DNA of 64,000 nucleotides from an uncultured Alistipes sp. (GTDB taxonomy: Bacteria > Bacteroidota > Bacteroidia > Bacteroidales > Rikenellaceae). Numbering within the stretch: the stretch's first letter is position 1; the number at the start of each line of letters is the position of its first letter. The stretch lies in assembly GCA_938014215.1 (NCBI GenBank), contig CALLRW010000040.1:74204-138203 (forward strand), read 5' to 3'. The translations under genes were made by a program, and so were the position numbers. Below, one piece after another: positions 1-8,845 of the stretch. The notes under the pieces are model-generated. The model made no database searches. It was not told where the DNA came from and saw only the letters and a list, made by a program, of their open reading frames with translations.

Positions 1-522
1 TTCATGTACAAGACCGCCCGTAAGTTTTGGGCTTCTGTCGGCGTGGTGACGCAGGAGATACAGGACATCATCGGCAGCGAAATCGTGAAGGAGGCCATCA
101 TCAACAACTCGGACGTGGTGATGCTGCTTGACCAGAGCAAGTTCAAGGAACGCTTTGACGAAATCCGAAAGATTCTTGGTCTGACCGAGGTGGATTGCAA
201 GAAGATATTTACCATCAACCGCTTGGAGAACAAGGATGGGCGCAGCTTCTTCCGCGAAGTGTTTATCCGTCGGGGGACGACCAGCGGCGTGTACGGCGTG
301 GAAGAGCCGCACGAGTGCTACATGACCTACACGACCGAACGGGCGGAAAAGGAGGCACTGAAGCTTTACAAGAAGGAACTTCGGTGCAGCCATCAGGAAG
401 CTATCGAGGCATATTGCCGGGACTGGGATGCCAGCGGTATCGGGAAGGCCCTGCCTTTTGCACAAAAAGTAAACGAGACGGGGCGTGTGCTCAACCTCCG
501 TCCCGTGCATGAATCCAAATAA
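1..522 (+). CDS. traG: Conjugation ATPase TraG (VirB4-like), C-terminal part
   Basis: This is the C-terminal part of a gene that starts left of the window. The reading frame is open from base 1, so the Met at base 4 is probably internal. The visible stretch resembles the end of Bacteroidetes TraG ATPases: a segment on the status of the mating partner (KFWASVGVVTQEIQDI), then NNSDVVMLLDQ and a late RGTTSGVYGVEEPHECY region. TraG is the VirB4-type cytoplasmic ATPase that powers assembly of the mating channel. The Walker A motif would lie upstream, outside the window. It stops 11 bases before the next gene, in a run of same-strand tra genes, which supports the call. The family assignment is from memory of the sequence type. 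The ATPase core cannot be checked here. Confidence 0.8.
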   Translation, partial: FMYKTARKFWASVGVVTQEIQDIIGSEIVKEAIINNSDVVMLLDQSKFKERFDEIRKILGLTEVDCKKIFTINRLENKDGRSFFREVFIRRGTTSGVYGVEEPHECYMTYTTERAEKEALKLYKKELRCSHQEAIEAYCRDWDASGIGKALPFAQKVNETGRVLNLRPVHESK

Positions 523-533
523 ACATTGCAGCC

Positions 534-3080
534 ATGAAACGACTACTCCTTATCCTGACCATCGCCTCGGTCACACTCTGCCAGACGGTTCACGCCCAGT
601 ATTACAGCGTGAACTACGACACCCGTACCGTTGCGGCGATGGTGGCTGCCTTCGGTACGGAAGCGGTCGCCGAAGGGTACTACCGGGAGCAGGTCGATGA
701 CGTCCTCAAGCACTACACGGCAGCGGAGGTCGCTACCGCCGGGATATTCGCGGCCAAGTTCTTGGAGCATAAAGCCCTGAGCGACCTCGGCATCTGGAAC
801 AGCCGTACGGAAAACTACTACTACCGGCGCATCTACCGGATGGTGGCGGAGAAAATCATGCCCAAGATATGGGTGGTGGCGAAGCAGATGCTCCATTCGC
901 CGCAAACGGCTATCTATTGGGGCAGTTACCTGATGAAAGTCTGCGATGATACCAAAAGTCTGTGTATGCAGTTCGAGAGCGTGGTGACCAACAGCACGCT
1001 GACCTTTTCGGACATCGCCTTTCTCGAAATCAATCCGGAAATTGCCCCCTTGCTGAAACTCTCCGAAACGGGAAACATCGACTGGCAGCGGATGATGGAC
1101 AACTTCGCCCGCATACCGGGCAACTTCACCCACGAGAACCTGAAAAGCGACCTCGACAACCTTTATAACACGGGGGTCGGCCTTGCAACGGCAGGCATTG
1201 CCAATCTTGGTGACGCCCTGTTGCAAAGCAGCTCGTTCCATGACCTGCTGGGTGGAAAGGTTGAAGAAATCGGCAACCTGTATGAACACTACGGGAGTCT
1301 ATTCGAGCAGGCGGAACATGACATCAGCGGCTTGCTGATTGACATGGTGGGTGGTCCGGACAACGTGGCCGGTCTGTTCAACTTCAGCAACTACAACCTC
1401 ACGGCATGGATGACCGACTACCTGGACGAAGCGATGGGGAACTATTACACGCAGCGGTGGTACATTGCCCGGCGTGACCAAGGGAGCGTATCGCTGTGCG
1501 ACTACTATCCTCCGACGGACGACAACAGCATCCTGAACGGGGGCGCATGGGTGCGGTTCAACACGAGCGACCCGAATTTCTATCCTGATGCCTCGCAACG
1601 GGAACAGGTACTTGCCAACTCGGAAGGATATGCCGGTTGGTCAAGAAACCGCGTGCAGCAGTTGAACAACCAGAACGACGGGTTCAGCTACAGCATCAAC
1701 TATTGGATGAGTGCCTATATCATCAGCAAGAAAAACAAGCAGACCAAAAAGGCATACGCATACGAAATCCATGTGAGCAAAAACTGGAACAAAGAAGAGG
1801 TCGTCTATGAGGAAGTCTTCGATTCCTACTCGATGGACTTGAACACGTTTCGGGCGCAACTGAATGTCCGGCTTGCGGAGTTCAACGAGAACGAGGACGG
1901 CTACACCTATTATATATCTTCCGGTGCGCGGAACTATTACCAAGCAACGGACGCAGCCAAATTGAAGGGATGCGAGAGCGTGACCATCAGCGTGACCTGT
2001 TCCGACGGGGTTACGCTCGGACAAGGCTCGACACAGTACAAGTGCCGCAAGTGCGGCAGCTCGTTGAATGCCCACACCAAGGAGTGCGCCATGCAGACCT
2101 CGGTGACGGAAAACGACCTCGACCTTTCGGAACTGGACGCGCTATTGAACGAGGCGAACAGCCAAGCGGCCAATATTGAAGCGCAAATCGGGGCATTGGA
2201 AAACGAGAACGCTGTCCTGCTGAAGAAAATCAGTACGGCGAGCATTGAGGATGCGGCGAATTACCGGCAGCAGTACAACGCGAACAAGACACGGATAGAC
2301 CGTCTGAAAGGAGAACTCGCGGAATGGAAGAAGAAACAGTCCGACTATGCCCAAGCAAAGTCGGATGCCGCAGACGACAACAGCGTGGCGACGGATGACT
2401 ATTACCGCATCCCTGCCATCATGCAGGACTGCAAGGCGGCATACGGTCTTACTTGGCAGGACGGCGGAGCATGGAACGGCTACTCGTATGTACGCAAGGC
2501 GACCATGCCGAATATCAACGGTATCATCACATTCAGGGCTACGGTCTCCATTGCCCGCAAGCCGAAATATTTTCTCGGCATAAAAATACACCGTACCATT
2601 ATCCAAATCAAGTGGGAACTCACTTCGGAATATACGGACACACACGTCGCTGACGTGCTGACCCTTGATCCGGGACTTTCGGATGCGGAAAAGGCTAAAC
2701 TGGTAAACGACCGGATAGCCGAAATCGCCCGTGAACATCCGTCCTGTAAAATCACGACGGAATACGCCCGCAGCGCACCGACGGAAGAAACGCCATCAGG
2801 CGACGTGTACCATCTGCTGTGGTCAAGCGACCGCCTTGAGATAGCGCGAGAGGTGGACAGCAGAATCACCAAGATATATGCCGACTTGGTATCGCTGGAA
2901 AAGATGATGCACTACAAGCGGAGCATCCTTGACGTGATGAAGGATGTGCAGCCCGGACTGGACACGGACGAAGGCCGTAGGCTGACACTCGTGGAGGAAT
3001 GCCATGACCGCTGGGTGGAGAATGCACGGACGCTTCGGAGCGGCAACAGCAGGAATAGCAGAAAGGAGGTACGGCCATGA
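534..3080 (+). CDS. Large exported conjugation protein of unknown function
   Basis: An 848-residue protein with a clear Sec signal peptide (residues 1-21, ending TVHAQ). No family is recognised with certainty. A mainly helical N-terminal half is followed by a small four-Cys cluster near residues 500-520 (CRKCGSSLNAHTKEC) that could bind zinc. Next comes a predicted coiled coil at about 535-610, then a C-terminal region ending in a basic tail. It lies between traG and other tra genes, and its last four bases overlap the next start (ATGA), so it is probably translated with the tra operon. An exported protein in this place could be an outer-membrane or periplasmic part of the mating apparatus, but this is inference from position. 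Its size is unusual for a gene at this point of CTnDOT-like operons. Confidence 0.75.
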   Translation: MKRLLLILTIASVTLCQTVHAQYYSVNYDTRTVAAMVAAFGTEAVAEGYYREQVDDVLKHYTAAEVATAGIFAAKFLEHKALSDLGIWNSRTENYYYRRIYRMVAEKIMPKIWVVAKQMLHSPQTAIYWGSYLMKVCDDTKSLCMQFESVVTNSTLTFSDIAFLEINPEIAPLLKLSETGNIDWQRMMDNFARIPGNFTHENLKSDLDNLYNTGVGLATAGIANLGDALLQSSSFHDLLGGKVEEIGNLYEHYGSLFEQAEHDISGLLIDMVGGPDNVAGLFNFSNYNLTAWMTDYLDEAMGNYYTQRWYIARRDQGSVSLCDYYPPTDDNSILNGGAWVRFNTSDPNFYPDASQREQVLANSEGYAGWSRNRVQQLNNQNDGFSYSINYWMSAYIISKKNKQTKKAYAYEIHVSKNWNKEEVVYEEVFDSYSMDLNTFRAQLNVRLAEFNENEDGYTYYISSGARNYYQATDAAKLKGCESVTISVTCSDGVTLGQGSTQYKCRKCGSSLNAHTKECAMQTSVTENDLDLSELDALLNEANSQAANIEAQIGALENENAVLLKKISTASIEDAANYRQQYNANKTRIDRLKGELAEWKKKQSDYAQAKSDAADDNSVATDDYYRIPAIMQDCKAAYGLTWQDGGAWNGYSYVRKATMPNINGIITFRATVSIARKPKYFLGIKIHRTIIQIKWELTSEYTDTHVADVLTLDPGLSDAEKAKLVNDRIAEIAREHPSCKITTEYARSAPTEETPSGDVYHLLWSSDRLEIAREVDSRITKIYADLVSLEKMMHYKRSILDVMKDVQPGLDTDEGRRLTLVEECHDRWVENARTLRSGNSRNSRKEVRP

Positions 3081-3802
3081 AACGTACCATACAGATTGCC
3101 GTCGTGCTGTTCGCCCTGCTGCCCGGTATCGCCAAGGCGCAGTGGACTTTCGATATAGTCTCCGTCGAAGCCTACATCAACGACCACAAGAAGCAGCGCA
3201 GCCTGCTGTTGGCTCGTAGCACCTTGGAGTACAGCAACAAGCTGTTGCACGAGTACAGCTGTAAAGAAATTGGGGACTATAAAGAGTTGAATATTGACCT
3301 TGACAAATACACCCGTGCGTTCGATGCCATCGACGTCATGTACCAGTCGTTGCGCACGGTGTTGAACGTCAAGAATACCTATACATCGGTCAGCGACCGT
3401 ATCGGCGACTATAAATCGTTGTTGGAGGATTTCAATGCGAAGATCTTGAAACGTGGACGCATCGAATCCGCAGATACCCTGATTATCTCCATCAATGCGA
3501 GGGGGCTGAGGGCGATTGCCCGTGAGGGGGAACAGCTCTACAAGTCCGTGAGCGACCTCGTGCTGTATGCCACCGGAGCGGCAGCCTGCTCGACCTCCGA
3601 CCTGCTGATGGTGTTGGAGGCCATCAACCGCTCATTGGACAACATCGAGCGGCATCTGAACCGGGCCTATTTCGAGACATGGCGGTACATTCAAGTGCGC
3701 ATCGGCTATTGGAAAGCAAAGGTATATCGCTCCCGCACCATGCGGGAGATTCTCGATGACGCCTTCGGGCGTTGGCGCGGAGCCGGAAGACTGGATTATT
3801 AA
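3077..3802 (+). CDS. Exported helical conjugation protein (TraI position)
   Basis: A 241-residue protein with a Sec signal peptide (residues 1-21, ending GIAKAQ). The rest is charged and predicted helical, without membrane segments. The start overlaps the stop of the preceding gene as ATGA, which suggests coupled translation. It occupies the place of traI in CTnDOT-type operons, just upstream of another exported protein and traJ. Near the C-terminus it carries AFGRWRGAG. The same A-x-x-R-W pattern ends three other exported proteins of this element, at 3821-4588, 29867-30556 and 30567-31253. A periplasmic role in pilus or channel assembly is inferred from the signal peptide and position only. 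Confidence 0.75.
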   Translation: MKRTIQIAVVLFALLPGIAKAQWTFDIVSVEAYINDHKKQRSLLLARSTLEYSNKLLHEYSCKEIGDYKELNIDLDKYTRAFDAIDVMYQSLRTVLNVKNTYTSVSDRIGDYKSLLEDFNAKILKRGRIESADTLIISINARGLRAIAREGEQLYKSVSDLVLYATGAAACSTSDLLMVLEAINRSLDNIERHLNRAYFETWRYIQVRIGYWKAKVYRSRTMREILDDAFGRWRGAGRLDY

Positions 3803-3820
3803 CGACAAAAAGAGAAGAAT

Positions 3821-4588
3821 ATGAACAGAAAACTATTACTCATGGCAGTGGCGGTCACCGTAACGACAGCCGTACACGCACAGTATGTAACGTACAACCA
3901 TGATTCGCCGAAGCAGAATCAGGTAACGGTCATGGAAACCGGTACGGGCGCACTCTCGCCCGACCTCTATTATTCCGTGCTGCACAACAAATACAAGAAG
4001 TCGGCGGCGGCCAAAAACAAGCTCTCGTTCCGCACACTTGCCGGTATCAATCTCTACAACCAGGTGGACGAAGCGGAAGCCATTGATTCGGCTTTGGTCA
4101 AGCGGGCGAAGGTCGAGGCGTTGAACGTTGCCGACCGGCAGGCGGACATCGCGTGGCTTGCCGAGGGCGATAAGGTCAGCAGACAGATGGACCGGTTCCG
4201 GCGCAACATCGACCGTATTCTCCTGTCCGGCGGTACTCCGGCCGACAAGGAACGGTGGACGGAATACTACCACGTCTATCAGTGCGCCATCAACGCCACG
4301 AAAGACGCCTATATGCCAAACGCCCAGCGAAAGAAGGAGTATCTGCGCATCTACGAGGATGTGGCACGGCAGAACGAGATTTTAGTGAGCTACCTCGCCA
4401 AGCGTCAGAACGCAACGGCAACAAGCACACTGCTGAACGCAACGGACAACCGTACCCTGCATAAGGGCGGCATTGTCCGCAATGCCATGAGCCGGTGGCA
4501 GGAATCACGCCTTGCGGTGCGTGGCTCGCAATCGGGCGGCAACGGAAACGGCGAAGATGACAACGAGAGTGTAAACAGAGGGAAATAA
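3821..4588 (+). CDS. Exported conjugation protein (possibly DUF5045)
   Basis: A 255-residue protein with a Sec signal peptide (about residues 1-21, ending AVHAQ). The mature part is charged and helical and has no membrane segment. The C-terminus has NAMSRWQESR followed by a low-complexity Gly/Asn/Asp tail. I associate this type of protein with DUF5045 of Bacteroides conjugative elements, but only from general memory. It sits 18 bases after the previous exported gene and 12 bases before traJ, so it should be part of the same transcript. Its A-x-x-R-W motif links it to three other exported ICE proteins in this window. Function unknown; a structural role in the mating channel is likely from context. 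Confidence 0.7.
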   Translation: MNRKLLLMAVAVTVTTAVHAQYVTYNHDSPKQNQVTVMETGTGALSPDLYYSVLHNKYKKSAAAKNKLSFRTLAGINLYNQVDEAEAIDSALVKRAKVEALNVADRQADIAWLAEGDKVSRQMDRFRRNIDRILLSGGTPADKERWTEYYHVYQCAINATKDAYMPNAQRKKEYLRIYEDVARQNEILVSYLAKRQNATATSTLLNATDNRTLHKGGIVRNAMSRWQESRLAVRGSQSGGNGNGEDDNESVNRGK

Positions 4589-4600
4589 AAAGACAGGGCT

Positions 4601-5734
4601 ATGGCAAACGGAGATATACTTTCGGATTTCGGCATCAACCTGTTGGAGGAGGAAATAGATGATGTCATCTTTCAGACCAACGAGTTTCTGACGGACGCGA
4701 CTTTTACCGGTGCGCAGGGTCCTTTTTGGTGGATATTGCAGATGTGCATGGCACTCGCGGCACTGTTCTCCATCGTCATGGCGGCAGGTATCGCCTACAA
4801 GATGATGGTAAAGCACGAGCCGTTGGACGTTATGAAGCTGTTTAGGCCGCTTGCCGTGTCGATTATCATCTGCTGGTGGTATCCGCCTGCGGACACGGGT
4901 ATGGCGGGGAGCCGGAACAACTGGTGTTTTCTGGACTTTCTGTCCTACATCCCGAATTGCATCGGGTCGTACACCCATGACCTGTACGAAGCTGAAGCTT
5001 CACAGATATCGGACAGGTTCGAGGAAGTTCAACAGCTCATCCATGTGCGTGACACGATGTACACGAACCTGCAGGCGCAGGCGGATGTCGCCCACACGGG
5101 CACATCCGATCCCAACCTGATAGAGGCGACAATGGAGCAGACCGGCGTGGACGAAGTGACGAGCATGGAAAAGGATGCGGCGAAGTTGTGGTTCACGTCT
5201 TTGACGGCAGGAGTCATCGTGGGGATAGACAAAATCATCATGTTGATTGCTCTCGTGGTGTTCCGAATCGGTTGGTGGGCAACGATTTACTGCCAACAAA
5301 TCCTGTTGGGAATGCTGACGATTTTCGGACCGATACAGTGGGCGTTCAGCATCCTGCCGAAATGGGAAGGTGCTTGGGCGAAGTGGCTGACACGCTATCT
5401 GACGGTGCATTTCTACGGGGCGATGCTCTACTTCGTGGGCTTCTATGTGCTGCTGCTCTTTGACATTGTATTGTGCATCCAAATCGAGAACCTGACGGCG
5501 ATAACCGCCAGCGAGCAGACGATGGCTGCCTACCTGCAAAACTCGTTCTTCTCGGCAGGCTACCTGATGGCGGCTTCGATTGTAGCCCTCAAGTGCCTGA
5601 ACCTTGTTCCGGACTTGGCGGCATGGATGATACCGGAGGGCGACACGGCATTCTCTACCCGAAACTTCGGCGAGGGCGTGGCACAGCAGGCGAAGATGAC
5701 GGCAACCGGAGGGTTGGGCGGCATCATGAGATAA
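4601..5734 (+). CDS. traJ: Conjugative transfer protein TraJ (polytopic inner-membrane channel subunit)
   Basis: A 377-residue polytopic membrane protein with the hydrophobic pattern of Bacteroidetes TraJ, the VirB6/TrbL-like inner-membrane component of the mating channel. Hydrophobic segments lie near residues 45-68, 85-100, 203-235, 240-262, 270-305 and 322-350. A charged soluble loop (about 110-195) separates the first two from the rest. The end of the protein is Gly-rich (TGGLGGIMR), as expected for this family. It follows exported tra proteins and precedes traK in the usual order. The only difference from CTnDOT order is the small gene at 5776-6171 inserted before traK. Confidence 0.88.
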   Translation: MANGDILSDFGINLLEEEIDDVIFQTNEFLTDATFTGAQGPFWWILQMCMALAALFSIVMAAGIAYKMMVKHEPLDVMKLFRPLAVSIIICWWYPPADTGMAGSRNNWCFLDFLSYIPNCIGSYTHDLYEAEASQISDRFEEVQQLIHVRDTMYTNLQAQADVAHTGTSDPNLIEATMEQTGVDEVTSMEKDAAKLWFTSLTAGVIVGIDKIIMLIALVVFRIGWWATIYCQQILLGMLTIFGPIQWAFSILPKWEGAWAKWLTRYLTVHFYGAMLYFVGFYVLLLFDIVLCIQIENLTAITASEQTMAAYLQNSFFSAGYLMAASIVALKCLNLVPDLAAWMIPEGDTAFSTRNFGEGVAQQAKMTATGGLGGIMR

Positions 5735-5775
5735 TCCGCAAAAGATAATATAAACCCAATAAAAATCATAACAAC

Positions 5776-6171
5776 ATGAAATTGCAAGAGAAAATCAAAA
5801 GTTGGTGCAAGGATGAGAAATTCATGTCCTTTGCACAGGAACGAGCGAGAAAAGAGGTTTGCGAGGTGACGGAAAACCACCGCATCGACCCGCAGTATGA
5901 AGAACTGGACGAAGCCTTCGAGTACGACGACCGGTACATCGCCCCCTTGGTGACGTACCTGACGTACAAGCTGCGTCTTGCCCTGCTGCAGCGGAACGCA
6001 GGTAAGCGCAAAAGAGGAATCTGGTGGGTGCTTGTCCACGTGGAGATGCAGGGCTATTACGTGGAGATATTCTCGGCGGAGTTCGAGAATCTTTTGACGG
6101 AACTTCGGGATGCGGTCATACCCATGCTGCACACGGAATATGTACAGATGTTGAACGGTAAAAGGGAATAA
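5776..6171 (+). CDS. Small soluble protein between traJ and traK, function unknown
   Basis: A 131-residue, highly charged protein without signal peptide or membrane segment. I do not recognise a family. It begins 41 bases after traJ and ends 3 bases before traK, so it is part of the tra transcript. In the canonical CTnDOT order traJ is followed directly by traK, so this gene is an insertion specific to this element group. It could be a cytoplasmic accessory or regulatory factor. The sequence alone gives no better clue. Confidence 0.7.
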   Translation: MKLQEKIKSWCKDEKFMSFAQERARKEVCEVTENHRIDPQYEELDEAFEYDDRYIAPLVTYLTYKLRLALLQRNAGKRKRGIWWVLVHVEMQGYYVEIFSAEFENLLTELRDAVIPMLHTEYVQMLNGKRE

Positions 6172-6174
6172 CCG

Positions 6175-6789
6175 ATGGTCATCAAGAATTTGGAAAACAA
6201 AATAAGACTGGTGGGCATCATCTGTACCGCTTTTCTCGTGGGATGTGTCATCATCAGCTTGTCAAGTATCTGGACAGCCCGGACGATGGTCTCGGATGCG
6301 CAGAAGAAGGTGTATGTGCTGGACGGCAACGTGCCTATCCTCGTGAACCGCACGACAATGGACGAAACGCTTGACATGGAAGCTAAAAGCCATGTGGAAA
6401 TGTTCCACCATTATTTTTTCACGTTACCGCCAGATGACAAATACATCCGCTATACGATGGAAAAAGCGATGTATCTGGTGGATGAGACGGGGTTGGCACA
6501 ATACAACACGCTCAAGGAAAAGGGTTTCTACTCCAACATTTTGGGTACGAGTTCGGTGTTCTCCATCTATTGTGACAGCGTGGCTTTCAACAAGGAGAAG
6601 ATGGAGTTCACTTACTACGGACGGCAACGCATTGAGCGGCGGAGCAACATCCTCATGCGGGAACTGGTCACGGCGGGGCAACTTAAGCGTGTGCCCCGAA
6701 CAGAAAACAACCCGCACGGATTGCTTATCGTGAACTGGCGAACCCTGCTGAACAAGGACATCGAACAGAAAACGAAGATCAACTACTAA
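6175..6789 (+). CDS. traK: Conjugative transfer protein TraK (VirB8-like)
   Basis: A 204-residue protein with a short cytoplasmic N-terminus, one membrane segment (about residues 14-36) and a periplasmic domain, the topology of VirB8-type assembly factors. The periplasmic part has the TraK features of this group: EAKSHVEMFHHYFFTLPPDD near 68-87, then a Tyr-rich middle and a NPHGLLIVNWRTL end. TraK is thought to bridge the inner-membrane channel and the outer parts of the apparatus. It directly follows a small unknown gene and precedes a TraL-like membrane gene. Confidence 0.88.
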   Translation: MVIKNLENKIRLVGIICTAFLVGCVIISLSSIWTARTMVSDAQKKVYVLDGNVPILVNRTTMDETLDMEAKSHVEMFHHYFFTLPPDDKYIRYTMEKAMYLVDETGLAQYNTLKEKGFYSNILGTSSVFSIYCDSVAFNKEKMEFTYYGRQRIERRSNILMRELVTAGQLKRVPRTENNPHGLLIVNWRTLLNKDIEQKTKINY

Positions 6790-6801
6790 ACAACGGAGTT
6801 T

Positions 6802-7182
6802 ATGAATATCAAGGGATTCAGGCGGATGCTCTTCGGTGAAAAGATGCCGGACAAGAACGATCCGAAATACAAAGACCGTTACGAGCGGGAGGTGTCCGCC
6901 GGACGAAAGTTCGCCCAAGCGACACGCATTGACAAGGCTGCCGCCAAGGTGCAGGGATTCGCCAACGCACACCGGATACTTTTTCTGGTCATCGTCTTTG
7001 GTTTCGCTATCGGAGGGTTCACTTGGAACATCTATCGCATTACAATGGCATACCGCAACAGCCGGCCGACACGCACGGCGACGGAAATGCAGGATTCGGT
7101 GCTACGGGAAAGACACAAGAGGCTGCAAGGGGGTGAAATAAGGGAAAATCGGAACGAGAACAAGAAATATGAACCGCAATAA
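6802..7182 (+). CDS. Small single-span membrane protein at the TraL position
   Basis: A 126-residue protein with a charged N-terminus, one hydrophobic segment (about residues 57-77, ILFLVIVFGFAIGGFTWNIY) and a charged C-terminal tail. It lies between traK and traM, where CTnDOT-like elements carry traL, a short membrane protein, so it is the probable traL equivalent. Direct sequence similarity to TraL could not be tested here. The end comes 10 bases before the chosen start of the next gene, whose ribosome-binding site (AAAGGAG) overlaps this stop codon. Confidence 0.7.
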   Translation: MNIKGFRRMLFGEKMPDKNDPKYKDRYEREVSAGRKFAQATRIDKAAAKVQGFANAHRILFLVIVFGFAIGGFTWNIYRITMAYRNSRPTRTATEMQDSVLRERHKRLQGGEIRENRNENKKYEPQ

Positions 7183-7192
7183 AGGAGTGCTT

Positions 7193-7675
7193 ATGAATAC
7201 ACGATTTGAAAAATCAGTCCGCTCGTCGGACGAATGGTACACCCCGAAGGAGGTGTTGAAAGCGTTAGGCAGGTTCGACCTTGACCCTTGCGCCCCTATC
7301 CGTCCGTTGTGGCCGACCGCCGAAGTCATGTATGACCGGAACATGGACGGATTGTCCCTGAAATGGGAAGGGCGTGTATGGCTCAATCCTCCGTACTCGC
7401 GTCCCCTTATCGAACAGTTTGTCCGAAAGCTGGCGGAACACGGCAACGGCATCGCGCTGTTGTTCAACCGTTGCGATTCCAAAATGTTTCAGGACGTCAT
7501 TTTCGAGAAAGCGACGGGCATGAAATTCCTGCGCCACCGCATCCGGTTTTACCGCCCGGACGGAACACGCGGCGATTCTCCCGGTTGCGGCAGCATCCTG
7601 ATCGCATTCGGAGTGGAAAACGCAGAAGTGCTGAAAAACTGCAGCATTGAAGGCAAGTATGTACAACTCAATTAA
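7193..7675 (+). CDS. Phage-type DNA N6-adenine methyltransferase (orphan)
   Basis: A 160-residue protein resembling the phage DNA N-6-adenine methyltransferase (Dam, PF05869) group. Visible signatures are SDEWYTPKEVLKAL near the N-terminus, FDLDPCAP, the catalytic-loop motif WLNPPYSRP, and the late FYRPDGTRGDSPGCGSILIAF block. It should transfer a methyl group from S-adenosylmethionine to adenine. No restriction nuclease lies next to it, so protection of transferred DNA against recipient restriction is the likely job (inference). A start 24 bases upstream (7169) is also open, but this ATG has AAAGGAG at a good distance and avoids a deeper overlap with the preceding gene. It is inserted between the traL-like gene and traM, which is not the CTnDOT order. 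Confidence 0.88.
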   Translation: MNTRFEKSVRSSDEWYTPKEVLKALGRFDLDPCAPIRPLWPTAEVMYDRNMDGLSLKWEGRVWLNPPYSRPLIEQFVRKLAEHGNGIALLFNRCDSKMFQDVIFEKATGMKFLRHRIRFYRPDGTRGDSPGCGSILIAFGVENAEVLKNCSIEGKYVQLN

Positions 7676-7682
7676 AAGATGT

Positions 7683-8834
7683 ATGATGAAGATATTTGAT
7701 AAAATCAATTTCAGGGAGCCGAAGTATATGCTTCCGGCTGTCCTGTATATCCCGCTTCTGGTTGCATCGTACTTCATCTTCGACCTGTTTCATACCGAAA
7801 CGGCGGAGATTCCGGACAAGACGCTGCAGACAACGGAGTTTTTGAACCCCGATTTGCCGGATGCCCGGCTTAAAGGCGGTGACGGCATAGGCAGCAAGTA
7901 CGAGAACATGGCCAAATCATGGGGTAAGATACAGGATTACTCCGCAGTGGATAACATAGAACGAGATGAACCCGATGACAACAAGGAAGAATATGAATCG
8001 CAATACACGGTGGACGACATCGCCTTGCTCGATGAGCAACAGCAGGAAAAGGCTGCGGCAGCGCAAATTGCCGATGCCAAGACACGCGAGCAAGAAGCTC
8101 TCGCGGAACTGGAGAAAGCCCTTGCCGAAGCAAGGTTGAGAGGACGCAATGAGGTATTACCGGCGACCGATACGGACAGTACCGCATCGGCGCAACCCCC
8201 GACGGCAACCATAGAGGTCAAGGGAAAAATAGAGGAAGAGAGCCGTTCGGTAAAAGCCCCGTCAGAGAACGAACCGCCCAGCGAAGTGGTACGCAAGGTA
8301 AAGACGGCTTCGGATTACTTCAATACGCTTGCGGTCAATGCCCGTGAACCGAAACTGATAAAGGCCATTATCGACGAGGACATCAAGGCGGTGGACGGCT
8401 CGCGTGTGCGGTTGCGTCTGCTCGACGACGTGGAGATCAACGAGTGCGTGGTCAAACGAGGGTCGTATCTGTATGCCACCATGAGCGGCTTCTCGTCGGG
8501 GCGTGTGAAGGGGAACATCACCAGCATTCTCATCGAGGACGAACTGGTGAAGGTCAGCCTGTCCCTTTACGACACGGACGGCATGGAAGGGCTTTATGTA
8601 CCGAACAGCCAGTTCCGGGAAACGAGCAAGGATGTGGCAAGCGGTGCGGTGTCGGGGAATCTGAACATGAATACCGGCAGTTACGGCAACAGTCTCTCGC
8701 AATGGGGAATGCAAGCCGCTACGAATGCCTACCAGAAAACGAGCAATGCCATCGGCAAAGCTATCAAAAAAAATAAGGTAAAGCTGAAATACGGCACTTT
8801 CGTCTATCTGGTGAACGGACGTGAGAAACAGTAA
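7683..8834 (+). CDS. traM: Conjugative transfer protein TraM (VirB10-like)
   Basis: About 383 residues. An N-terminal membrane segment (YMLPAVLYIPLLVASYFIF) is followed by a long, charged, Glu/Ala-rich linker that should span the periplasm, and then a C-terminal beta-rich TraM domain. Marker strings of that domain are AVDGSRVRLRLLDDV, TSILIEDELVKVSLSLYD, and the Gly/Asn region ending in VKLKYGTFVYLVNG. TraM is the VirB10-like protein that connects inner and outer membrane parts. The open frame reaches further upstream (7647), overlapping the methyltransferase. The ATG pair at 7683/7686 is preferred because it leads directly into the conserved N-terminus. It is separated from traN by a second methyltransferase gene. 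Confidence 0.9.
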   Translation: MMKIFDKINFREPKYMLPAVLYIPLLVASYFIFDLFHTETAEIPDKTLQTTEFLNPDLPDARLKGGDGIGSKYENMAKSWGKIQDYSAVDNIERDEPDDNKEEYESQYTVDDIALLDEQQQEKAAAAQIADAKTREQEALAELEKALAEARLRGRNEVLPATDTDSTASAQPPTATIEVKGKIEEESRSVKAPSENEPPSEVVRKVKTASDYFNTLAVNAREPKLIKAIIDEDIKAVDGSRVRLRLLDDVEINECVVKRGSYLYATMSGFSSGRVKGNITSILIEDELVKVSLSLYDTDGMEGLYVPNSQFRETSKDVASGAVSGNLNMNTGSYGNSLSQWGMQAATNAYQKTSNAIGKAIKKNKVKLKYGTFVYLVNGREKQ

Positions 8835-8845
8835 AAACGGAAGCC

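Noticed and set aside
543..1289. Long minus-strand open frame opposite the 848-residue exported protein
   Set aside because: It is a shadow of the GC-rich plus-strand gene, with no known motif and no ribosome-binding site, and lies inside the tra operon.
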